Below the pieces are notes generated by a model that had not been told where the DNA came from, ran no database searches, and saw only the letters and a program-made list of their open reading frames with translations. Positions 1 to 5,369 of a stretch of DNA of 5,370 bases are shown here, piece by piece; position 1 is the stretch's first letter, and every line of letters starts with the position of its first letter. This DNA is from Pseudomonadota bacterium (GTDB lineage: Bacteria; Pseudomonadota; Gammaproteobacteria; Burkholderiales; Burkholderiaceae_C). The position numbers and the translations under genes were made by a program. Location of the stretch: assembly GCA_023422975.1 (NCBI GenBank), contig JAFAGF010000050.1, positions 1-5,370 on the forward strand. Direction: 5' to 3'.

Positions 1-50
1 TGCTGTGGCAGCAATCTGGCGTATTTCCACCAGACTGTGCAGGAACGTTC

Positions 51-995
51 TTAAGCGAACTCAGTCAGCGCTTTTTTCATCTTTTTCATAGCGGCTACTT
101 CAATTTGGCGAATGCGCTCGGCGCTCACGCCGTACTCGGCAGCCAGCTCGTGCAGCGTCATACCACCCGTGCCGTCATCGTTGACTTTCAGCCAGCGTTC
201 TTCCACGATGCGGCGGCTGCGGTCATCCAGCATTTCCAGTGCTTGGGCAATCCCATCGGTGGCTAGCACATCGCGCTGGCGTGTTTCGAGCATGCTGGTA
301 GGTTCATGCGCTGCATCCGACAGGTAGGCAATGGGGCCAAACGCGTGTTCACCATCGTCGCTGGGGCTGGGGTCCAGCAGCACGTCGCCGCCCGACAGGC
401 GGGTTTCCATTTCCATGACTTCTTCGCGTTTGACGTTGAGCTTGGCAGCCATCGCGTCAATTTGTTGTTCCGTCAGGGTTTCGCGCAGAGTCAGGTCGTC
501 ATCCATGATGGCGTCGGCTTGCATGCCTTGCTTCATGGAGCGCAGGTTGAAGAACAGCTTGCGCTGGGCCTTGGTGGTGGCCACTTTGACCATGCGCCAG
601 TTCTTCAAAATGTATTCGTGAATTTCGGCCTTGATCCAGTGCATGGCGTAGCTGACCAAGCGAACATTCTGTTCGGGGTCAAAGCGCTTGACGGCCTTCA
701 TCAGGCCCACATTGCCTTCCTGGATCAAATCGCCCTGGGGCAAGCCATAGCCCAGATACTGGCGAGAAATCGACACCACCAAACGCAGGTGGGACATGAT
801 CAGACGCCCGGCGGCATCCAGATCGTTGTGTTCTTTGAGCTTGCGGGCGTAGTCCTGCTCTTCCTCTTGGGTGAGCATGGGCAGGCGGTTAACCGCCGTA
901 ATGTAGGCATCCAAATTGCCCAGCGGTGGCACCAATGCCCAAGGATTCGCAGGTGCCAAGGCCGAAGCAGCGAGGGTGCCGGTTTGGTTTGTCAT
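51..995 (-). CDS. rpoH: RNA polymerase heat-shock sigma factor RpoH (sigma-32)
   Basis: Sigma-70-family factor that directs RNA polymerase to heat-shock promoters (chaperones, proteases). The protein is 314 aa from the chosen start, slightly longer than E. coli RpoH. Region 2 spans about residues 60-135, with the core-binding/promoter-melting stretch GDLIQEGNVGLMKAVKRFD (88-106) and SYAMHWIKAEIHEYIL (115-130). The RpoH-specific box QRKLFFNLR (144-152) separates it from RpoD and RpoS. Region 4 is C-terminal, with a helix-turn-helix at about 281-300 ending in AERIRQIE. The start at 995 is preferred over an in-frame ATG at 1016, because AAGGA lies 8 bases upstream of it while the longer form lacks a good ribosome site. 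The gene is divergent from the permease gene and is preceded by a perfect CIRCE operator, so HrcA control is likely. No clear terminator is visible in the 50 bases downstream. Identity is highly certain; the exact start is fairly certain. Confidence 0.97.
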   Translation of the reverse strand: MTNQTGTLAASALAPANPWALVPPLGNLDAYITAVNRLPMLTQEEEQDYARKLKEHNDLDAAGRLIMSHLRLVVSISRQYLGYGLPQGDLIQEGNVGLMKAVKRFDPEQNVRLVSYAMHWIKAEIHEYILKNWRMVKVATTKAQRKLFFNLRSMKQGMQADAIMDDDLTLRETLTEQQIDAMAAKLNVKREEVMEMETRLSGGDVLLDPSPSDDGEHAFGPIAYLSDAAHEPTSMLETRQRDVLATDGIAQALEMLDDRSRRIVEERWLKVNDDGTGGMTLHELAAEYGVSAERIRQIEVAAMKKMKKALTEFA

Positions 996-1003
996 TGCAG
1001 TGA

Positions 1004-1008
1004 TCCTT
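1004..1008 (-). promoter_or_regulatory. rpoH ribosome binding site
   Basis: On the minus strand AAGGA is followed by 8 bases and then the ATG at 995. This is optimal Shine-Dalgarno spacing and decides the rpoH start in favour of the protein beginning MTNQTG. The upstream ATG at 1016 has no comparable site. Confidence 0.75.
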
Positions 1009-1025
1009 TCATCCATCGCTTCATA

Positions 1026-1052
1026 TTAGCACTCTCTTTGAGGGAGTGCTAA
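1026..1052. promoter_or_regulatory. CIRCE operator (HrcA-binding inverted repeat)
   Basis: TTAGCACTC (1026-1034), a 9-base spacer (1035-1043) and GAGTGCTAA (1044-1052) match the CIRCE consensus TTAGCACTC-N9-GAGTGCTAA at all 18 arm positions. CIRCE is the operator of the heat-labile repressor HrcA, classically in front of groESL and dnaK. Here the inner edge of the operator lies 30 bases upstream of the rpoH start. The site is symmetric, but its position between the likely promoter and the start codon points to rpoH as its target. Control of the divergent permease gene, whose start is about 140 bases away, is less likely. No hrcA gene is in the window. Confidence 0.95.
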
Positions 1053-1082
1053 GTCATAAGTTCCCGTGGGATTGTCAGTCTA
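1053..1082 (-). promoter_or_regulatory. Candidate rpoH promoter next to CIRCE
   Basis: On the minus strand TAGACT (1082-1077) and TATGAC (1058-1053) are separated by 18 bases. Each matches the sigma-70 -35 or -10 consensus at four of six positions. Transcription would begin inside the CIRCE element, which is the usual relation between CIRCE and its promoter. CTGACA (1078-1073) is a better -35 but sits only 14 bases from TATGAC. An alternative pair, TTAGCA in the CIRCE arm and TAATAT just after the other arm (18-base spacing), is equally possible. No clear sigma-32 promoter was found. This is a weak prediction. Confidence 0.3.
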
Positions 1083-1129
1083 TGGCTGGCGTGGTTGCTG
1101 GTGTCGCAATAGCGGGGTGGGGAGTGCTG

Positions 1130-1154
1130 TTGTCACTCTCTTGTAGAGTGCGCA
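1130..1154. promoter_or_regulatory. Imperfect CIRCE-like inverted repeat upstream of the permease gene
   Basis: TTGTCACTC (1130-1138) and GAGTGCGCA (1146-1154) each agree with the CIRCE arms at seven of nine positions, but the spacer is 7 bases instead of 9. An extra GAGTGCT half-site lies at 1122-1128, so CACTC could pair with either neighbour. The shorter spacer makes functional HrcA binding doubtful. It may be a decayed operator, a simple hairpin or chance. It lies 36 bases before the permease start. Confidence 0.25.
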
Positions 1155-1190
1155 GGCGTTGGCAAGTTTCAAAAAAATGTTGGATGTGTG

Positions 1191-2093
1191 ATGTTGGAAA
1201 GTCCTTCTCGGTCTGTGGCTTTTGGGTGTTTGGCGCTCAGCATGGCGCTGGTAGGCAGTTATGTGGCGCTATCGAAGCCGTTGGCGGCCTTGTTTCCGGT
1301 GCTTTTGCTGGCATGGCTGCGTTTTGGAATTGGTGTGGTGGCCATGGCTCGCTGGCTGCGCAAAGCGCCGGGCGAAGCAACCTTGTCGCCCCGCACACGG
1401 GGGTTGCTGTTTCTGGAGTCGTTCTTTGGCAACTTCTTGTTCACGCTGTGCATGGTCACGGGTGTGAGCCTGACGGGCGCGGTGACGGCGGGCGTCACCA
1501 TGGCCGCCATTCCGGTGGCGGTGGCACTGCTTAGCTGGTTGCTGCTGCGAGAGCAGATCACGCCACGCACCTGGCTGGCGGTGGCGCTGGCTGTGGCTGG
1601 GATTGGGCTGTATGCGGCAGCCAAACCGCCGCAGGATGCTTCTGCCCATGCGTATGCCTGGTTGGGCCAGTGGCTGCTGGTGGCGGCGGTGCTGTGTGAG
1701 GCCGCTTATGCGGTGATTGGCAAGCGCTTGACGGCGGTGCTCAGCCCCAAGCGCATCAGCGCCATCATCAATTTGTGGGGTTTTGTGCTCTCCACTCCCG
1801 CAGGCCTGTATATGGCGTGGCAGTTTGATTTTGCTGCGGTCAGCGTGCCCATGTGGGGGCTGCTGCTGTTTTATGCGTTGGCTGCCTGTGCGTGGACGGT
1901 GTGGCTGTGGATGACCGGCCTGCGTGCCGTGCCTGCCGCGCAGGCGGGTATTTTCACGGTGATGCTGCCCATCAGCGCGGCGTTGGTGGGGGTGTTGGTG
2001 CTGGGTGAGCACATCAGCGCCTTGCAATGGCTGGCCTTGGCGATTGCCTTGTTGGGCGTGCTGATGGCGACCTGGCCAACGCGCAGGGCTTAG
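1191..2093 (+). CDS. DMT-superfamily permease with two EamA domains
   Basis: Predicted inner-membrane transporter of the drug/metabolite (EamA, RhaT/YdcZ-like) superfamily, 300 aa, the usual length for a ten-helix member. Hydrophobic segments lie at about residues 9-28, 33-53, 70-93, 95-118, 127-146, 158-178, 190-212, 220-243, 249-270 and 274-294, so the protein reads as two five-helix repeats. Each repeat ends in the typical EamA pattern, with PVAVALLSWLLLREQIT (about 107-123) in the first half and PISAALVGVLVLGEHIS in the second. The substrate cannot be told from sequence; family members export amino acids, nucleosides or other small metabolites. A GTG one codon upstream (1188) is an alternative start. 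No strong ribosome site is visible for either, only GGA about 6 bases before the ATG. The gene is followed 37 bases later by cutA on the same strand, suggesting one transcript. It is divergent from rpoH. Confidence 0.9.
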   Translation: MLESPSRSVAFGCLALSMALVGSYVALSKPLAALFPVLLLAWLRFGIGVVAMARWLRKAPGEATLSPRTRGLLFLESFFGNFLFTLCMVTGVSLTGAVTAGVTMAAIPVAVALLSWLLLREQITPRTWLAVALAVAGIGLYAAAKPPQDASAHAYAWLGQWLLVAAVLCEAAYAVIGKRLTAVLSPKRISAIINLWGFVLSTPAGLYMAWQFDFAAVSVPMWGLLLFYALAACAWTVWLWMTGLRAVPAAQAGIFTVMLPISAALVGVLVLGEHISALQWLALAIALLGVLMATWPTRRA

Positions 2094-2130
2094 GCGGCGG
2101 GCGGCGGCATTGTCTGCACAATCAGTGCCT

Positions 2131-2478
2131 ATGCAAGATGCACTTTTTCTCTCGCCGATCGCCGTGGTGACCACCACGGTGGCAACGCAGGCGCAGGCCG
2201 AACAGCTGGCGCAAGGCGCAGTGACCGCCCAACTGGCGGCTTGCGCGCAGGTGGAGCCCATCACGTCCCACTATGTGTGGCAGGGGCAGCTGGAGCAGAG
2301 CGCCGAGTGGCGGGTGTTGCTCAAGACCCTGCCGCAGGCGGTGGAGCCGCTGTGGACTTGGCTCAAAGCCAACCATCCCTACGACGTGCCGCAACTGCTG
2401 TTGCGCACGGAGCATGCCGATAGCGCGTATGCCGCGTGGGTGGCGGAGCAGGTGCAGCAGGCAGAGCGTGGCAGCTGA
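2131..2478 (+). CDS. cutA: CutA family divalent-cation tolerance protein
   Basis: Small cytosolic protein of 115 aa, about the usual CutA length, from a family that forms PII-like trimers and is linked in E. coli to copper and divalent-metal tolerance. Visible hallmarks are the N-terminal strand AVVTTTVATQAQAEQLAQ, the LAACAQVEPITSHYVWQGQLE block (residues about 36-56), and HPYDVPQLLL (about 82-91), followed by a C-terminal helix with YAAWVAEQV. In most CutA proteins the last motif reads HPYxxPE; here the Glu is Gln. That Glu, with the His of the same motif, has been assigned as a metal ligand in E. coli CutA. An in-frame TTG at 2110 would add seven residues; the ATG is preferred because it fits the family's N-terminus, although neither has a clear Shine-Dalgarno sequence. 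Probably co-transcribed with the upstream permease gene. Convergent with ftsY. Confidence 0.93.
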   Translation: MQDALFLSPIAVVTTTVATQAQAEQLAQGAVTAQLAACAQVEPITSHYVWQGQLEQSAEWRVLLKTLPQAVEPLWTWLKANHPYDVPQLLLRTEHADSAYAAWVAEQVQQAERGS

Positions 2479-2490
2479 GTTAATAAAAAA

Positions 2491-2575
2491 GGAGCTGCTA
2501 GCGCTGATCAATCAAGCACTTCAATGTGAAAAGTATGGGAGTTGCTTATTAAATAAGCGCCAACAGCTATGAAAA
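2491..2575. repeat. Two degenerate tandem copies of an intergenic repeat
   Basis: Copy 1 (2491-2532) begins GGAGCTGCTAGCGCT and copy 2 (2538-2575) begins GGAGTTGCT. With one five-base gap they align along their length through an AATAAGC/AATCAAGC core to a shared ATGTGAAAA/CTATGAAAA end. The GAGCTGCTAGCGCT...AAGCGCT...CAGC layout resembles, from memory, short intergenic repeats scattered through Comamonadaceae genomes. That link is recollection, not a search result. No coding potential is evident. Confidence 0.5.
2544..2558. repeat. Short palindrome within the second repeat copy
   Basis: GCTTATT (2544-2550) and AATAAGC (2552-2558) are exact inverted repeats around one central base, and GTTG/CAAC just outside can extend pairing with a small bulge. 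The hairpin is A/T-rich with no following T run on the plus strand, so it is a poor terminator for cutA by itself. Confidence 0.4.
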
Positions 2576-2597
2576 AAGCCCCGCAGTGCGGGGCTTT
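2572..2597 (-). terminator. Rho-independent terminator of ftsY (possibly bidirectional)
   Basis: GCCCCGC (2578-2584) and GCGGGGC (2588-2594) form a 7-bp G/C stem with a three-base loop, extended by three A-T pairs. In the ftsY direction the stem is followed by six U residues, a textbook intrinsic terminator 21 bases past the ftsY stop. In the plus direction only three U residues follow, so termination of permease-cutA transcripts here would be weaker. Confidence 0.9.
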
Positions 2598-2618
2598 GAC
2601 AGAGGGGCGCCAGAGCGA

Positions 2619-3788
2619 TCAGGCCAGCAGTGCCTGCGCAAACTCCTTGGCATTGAAGGTTTCCAGGTCTTCCACCTTCTCACCCACACCGATGAAGTAC
2701 ACGGGAATGGGGCGCTCTTGCGCAATGGCGGCCAGCACGCCACCCTTGGCGGTGCCGTCCAGCTTGGTGACGATCAAGCCAGTCAAGCCCAGCGCCTCGT
2801 CAAAAGCCTTGACCTGGTTGAGCGCGTTTTGGCCGGTGTTGCCGTCAATCACCAGCAGTACCTCGTGCGGTGCGGAGCCATCGGCCTTGCTGACCACACG
2901 TTTGATCTTTTTCAGCTCTTCCATCAGGTGCAGTTGCGTGGGCAGGCGGCCTGCGGTGTCCACCAGAACCACGTCTTTTTTGCGCGCCTTGCCGGCGCTG
3001 ACGGCATCAAAGCTCACCGCGGCGGGGTCGCCGCCAGCTTGGCTGATGATTTCCACGGTGTTGCGGGTGGCCCACACGCCCAGCTGCTCGCGCGCGGCTG
3101 CGCGGAAGGTATCGGCCGCTGCCAGCAGCACAGACTGGTCGTGGTCGGCCAGGTGCTTGGTCAGCTTGCCGATGGACGTGGTTTTGCCCGCGCCGTTGAC
3201 ACCGGCCACCATGATCACGGTGGGTGTGTGCTCACCAATCACCAGCGGCTTTTCCAGCGGCTTGAGCATGTCGGTCAGCGCCGCTGCCAGCAGCGCCTTC
3301 ACTGCGGCCGGTTCGGTGGTCTTGCTGTCTTTGACGCGGCGCTTGAGGTCGTCCAGCAAATGCATGGTGGCCTTGACGCCGGTGTCGGCCATCAGCAGCG
3401 CGTCTTCCAGCTCCTCGTACAGGGCATCGTCAATCTTGGTGCCGGTAAACACCGTGGTGATGCTGGTGCCGGTTTTGCGCAGGCCTGCCTTGAGGCGGTC
3501 CATCCAATTGCCACGGTCACTGGCAGCTTCGGGCTTGGCCTGGGGCTCGGGTGCTGGCGTAAAAATTTCGGGCGCGGGCACTTCTGGTGCGACACTGTCA
3601 GGAACTTCTTCCTTGTCGCCCATACCGAAGGTATTGCGCAGCCAGCCGCCGACCGAAGCAGGCTTGGCGGCAGGGGTCGAAGGCACCGCTTCCACGGGGG
3701 AAGCAGCGGCGGGTGCGATGCTCTCGGACTGCTCCAAGGCAGGAGTCGCATCGGCTTGTGGGGCTTTTTTCTTGAAAAAACTGAACAT
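2619..3788 (-). CDS. ftsY: Signal recognition particle receptor FtsY
   Basis: SRP-family GTPase that docks the SRP-ribosome complex at the inner membrane for co-translational insertion. From the ATG at 3788 it is 389 aa: a short basic start (MFSFFKKK), an Ala/Pro/Glu-rich acidic A domain to about residue 92, the helical N domain (about 93-180) and the G domain. GTPase motifs are GVNGAGKTT (P-loop, 196-204), DTFRAAAREQL (226-236), DTAGR (277-281) and TKLDGTAKGG (341-350). The C-terminus, GVGEKVEDLETFNAKEFAQALL, is typical. The frame stays open upstream to 3881, but that extension is translated intron RNA (domains V and VI), and MFSFFKKK is the family's normal start. No Shine-Dalgarno sequence is visible next to the ATG. 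The gene lies directly downstream of a group II intron on the same strand and ends at a strong terminator. No promoter is seen inside the window. Confidence 0.97.
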   Translation of the reverse strand: MFSFFKKKAPQADATPALEQSESIAPAAASPVEAVPSTPAAKPASVGGWLRNTFGMGDKEEVPDSVAPEVPAPEIFTPAPEPQAKPEAASDRGNWMDRLKAGLRKTGTSITTVFTGTKIDDALYEELEDALLMADTGVKATMHLLDDLKRRVKDSKTTEPAAVKALLAAALTDMLKPLEKPLVIGEHTPTVIMVAGVNGAGKTTSIGKLTKHLADHDQSVLLAAADTFRAAAREQLGVWATRNTVEIISQAGGDPAAVSFDAVSAGKARKKDVVLVDTAGRLPTQLHLMEELKKIKRVVSKADGSAPHEVLLVIDGNTGQNALNQVKAFDEALGLTGLIVTKLDGTAKGGVLAAIAQERPIPVYFIGVGEKVEDLETFNAKEFAQALLA

Positions 3789-3803
3789 TGGCGGGTTCTT
3801 GGA

Positions 3804-3838
3804 GGGTAGGGACAGTTCATTACTGAACCATCCCCCCC
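3804..3838 (-). ncRNA. Group II intron domain VI with branch-point adenosine
   Basis: On the minus strand a run of seven G, then AUGGUUCA, a GUAA loop and UGAACUGUCCCUACCC fold into one helix of 15 pairs. The only unpaired residue in the stem is A3807 on the 3' strand, the expected bulged branch-point nucleotide. The three basal pairs are GGG/CCC. Pairing was worked out by hand. Confidence 0.85.
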
Positions 3839-3841
3839 TAA

Positions 3842-3875
3842 GAACCGGACTTGCGACTTTCATCGCATCCGGCTC
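3842..3875 (-). ncRNA. Group II intron domain V (catalytic hairpin)
   Basis: This is a 34-nt hairpin on the minus strand. GAGCCGGA pairs with UCCGGUUC over eight base pairs including one G-U wobble, then comes an internal bulge, then GCGA/UCGC closed by a U-GAAA-G cap. The AGC catalytic triad near the 5' end is present, and the GCGAUGAAAGUCGC core is the classical domain V sequence. A three-base linker (UUA) joins it to domain VI. All features expected of an active domain V are visible. Confidence 0.93.
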
Positions 3876-3911
3876 AAGCACAACATGTCCGATTCTTTAG
3901 GGACCCTGATT

Positions 3912-5369
3912 TTACTCAGTAGCCTCTAGTGAAATCGAACGCAAAGCCTTCTTTGAGGCCGGCTTGACAACTGATAAACCAAGAGCATGCAGCTGGGTGT
4001 GGCACACCGGGTGCAAAAGCACTCGGTTGGACATTGCATCTGATCCGCCATCCACTCTGCGAACAATGTGGTGGTCGTGCCATTTGCCTTGATAGTCCAG
4101 AGGTTTCGCGCAAAGCGCACAACGTCCGTTTTGGGAAATGAAAAGCATCGAAGTTTCGTACTTGTACGACATGCTATTAGCCATGCGTTTCGTTCTTAAC
4201 TCTTCGCCGTACTTCTCCCATTGAGGATCAAAAGGGTTGTATTCCTTTTTGATTTTTACGTGGCGCACGATTTTTGTATCAGCAAGCTTTAACAATTTGA
4301 TCGTGCACGAACTTTCGGCCACCTTCACATTTGCAGCGAACTCGCTCCTGTCTTTAGTGCGTTGCCAGTAACGGCCTATGCACCATGATAGGGGCTTATT
4401 CGGATGCCGCCTTCTGGCCCAGCGCGCGAGGCGCCAGTAAATCAGGCTATCCATCCGACTGAAGGCTTCTTTCGCCACCACCGGACGGTGGTACTGCGCC
4501 CAGCCCCGAAGAACTGAATTCAGTTTGGCAATGAGATTTGCCTGCTTCATCGATATATTTTTTCTCACGATTTCTCTGACCTTGCGATAAAACGCTTGCA
4601 CGTTCTTCTTGCTTGGCTTGATGAGTAACTTCCCCTTGTATTTGCGGAAGTTCCATCCCAAGAAATCGAATCCTCTATCTATGTGCACGACTTTCGTCTT
4701 TTCCAGCGACAGTCGCAGTCCTCGTTGTGCAAGGAAAGCTTCTATCCAAGGCCTGATTTCGTTGTGCAGCAACTCTTGCGAGTTGCCCGTCATGACAAAA
4801 TCGTCGGCGTACCGGATCACATTGATTTTTAGATTCCTGGCTCTCGTTATTCCATGCTGCGCAACTAGGTGCGCGAGCAGGTCTGACTCCAGCCCGTTCA
4901 AACAAATATTCGCCAAGGTTGGCGAGATGATGCCGCCTTGCGGCGTCCCTTCTTCAGTTGGCGATATGCGACCCTTGTGGATCACCCCGGCTTTCAGCCA
5001 CTTGCGCAAGATTGTCTTGTTCATCGGAACATGACGCACCAGCCACTCATGGTTGATATGGTCAAAACAGCCTTCGATATCCGCCTCCAACACCCATTCA
5101 GCCGAAGCTTTCTTGGACGTACAGACGAATATCTGCCCCATAGCATCTGCCGTCGAGCGATGTTTCCTGAAGCCGTAGCTGTTCGGATCGCTCGTGGTTT
5201 CAGCCACAGGTTCTAGGCTCAGCAGGTGGAGTGCCTGCATTGCCCGGTCAAACATGGTTGGAATGCCCAAAGGGCGCTCTTTCCCGTTTGACTTGGGGAT
5301 ATAGACCCGCCGAAGCGGTTTGGCTCTATACCCCCGTTGCTGCTTTAACCGACCTATCGCCGCCCATTT
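3912..5369 (-). CDS. ltrA: Group II intron-encoded reverse transcriptase/maturase with HNH endonuclease (5'-truncated by window)
   Basis: Multifunctional intron protein that aids splicing, nicks target DNA and reverse-transcribes the intron. The frame is open to the window edge, giving 485 visible residues; typical proteins suggest that roughly the first 70-110 are missing. The visible part starts in RT0/RT1 (GYRAKPLRRVYIP, RPLGIPTMFDRAMQ). It continues with NSYGFRKHRSTADAM, LEADIEGCFDHINHEWL (first catalytic Asp, residue 97), GTPQGGIISPTLANI, the YADD active site (187-190) and the FLGWNF region. Domain X (maturase/thumb) covers about 265-325 with LNSVLRGWAQYHR. The C-terminus is an HNH nuclease: CALC (417-420), DHHI (432-435), N448 and HPVCH (453-457). 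No frameshift or stop interrupts it, so it looks functional. A TTG at 5270 lies inside the conserved RPLGIP motif and is not a real start. The stop precedes domain V by 36 bases. The symbol ltrA is the generic family name. Confidence 0.95.
   Translation of the reverse strand, partial: KWAAIGRLKQQRGYRAKPLRRVYIPKSNGKERPLGIPTMFDRAMQALHLLSLEPVAETTSDPNSYGFRKHRSTADAMGQIFVCTSKKASAEWVLEADIEGCFDHINHEWLVRHVPMNKTILRKWLKAGVIHKGRISPTEEGTPQGGIISPTLANICLNGLESDLLAHLVAQHGITRARNLKINVIRYADDFVMTGNSQELLHNEIRPWIEAFLAQRGLRLSLEKTKVVHIDRGFDFLGWNFRKYKGKLLIKPSKKNVQAFYRKVREIVRKNISMKQANLIAKLNSVLRGWAQYHRPVVAKEAFSRMDSLIYWRLARWARRRHPNKPLSWCIGRYWQRTKDRSEFAANVKVAESSCTIKLLKLADTKIVRHVKIKKEYNPFDPQWEKYGEELRTKRMANSMSYKYETSMLFISQNGRCALCAKPLDYQGKWHDHHIVRRVDGGSDAMSNRVLLHPVCHTQLHALGLSVVKPASKKALRSISLEATE

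Noticed and set aside
1..13. TGCTG/CAGCA mini-hairpin downstream of rpoH as a terminator
   Set aside because: It is five pairs at the window edge, with no visible U tract, so a terminator cannot be judged.
306..1052. 248-codon plus-strand frame opposite rpoH
   Set aside because: It is antisense to the well-conserved rpoH gene, runs through the CIRCE operator and shows no domain.
1159..1190. TTGGCA as a -35 element for the permease gene
   Set aside because: No acceptable -10 hexamer lies 16-18 bases downstream, so a promoter could not be supported.
1046..1534. 162-codon plus-strand frame overlapping the permease start
   Set aside because: It starts in the CIRCE operator and runs in another frame of the permease gene. 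Its Gly/His-rich tail is a frame-shifted reading of membrane-helix codons.
1269..2264. 331-codon minus-strand frame opposite the permease and cutA
   Set aside because: It spans two good plus-strand genes and translates to a His/Gln/Arg-rich sequence without known motifs.
3804..3875. CRISPR, retron or DGR interpretation of the RT locus
   Set aside because: Domain V/VI structure, the maturase domain X and the HNH domain identify a group II intron. No spacer array, msr/msd-like inverted repeats or template/variable repeat pair is visible.
3789..3881. Annotating ftsY from 3881 as a 420-residue protein
   Set aside because: The extra residues are encoded by intron domains V and VI, and the family's usual N-terminus, MFSFFKKK, begins at 3788. 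Kept only as a possible unspliced isoform.
2569..3900. Long plus-strand open frames (443 and 407 codons) opposite ftsY
   Set aside because: They mirror the ftsY coding sequence, have low-complexity Ser/Ala- or Gly/His-rich translations with no recognisable domain, and start at the ftsY terminator. They are typical antisense shadows in GC-rich DNA.
4609..5216. Plus-strand frames opposite the intron protein
   Set aside because: They are antisense to conserved RT motifs and carry no recognisable domain.
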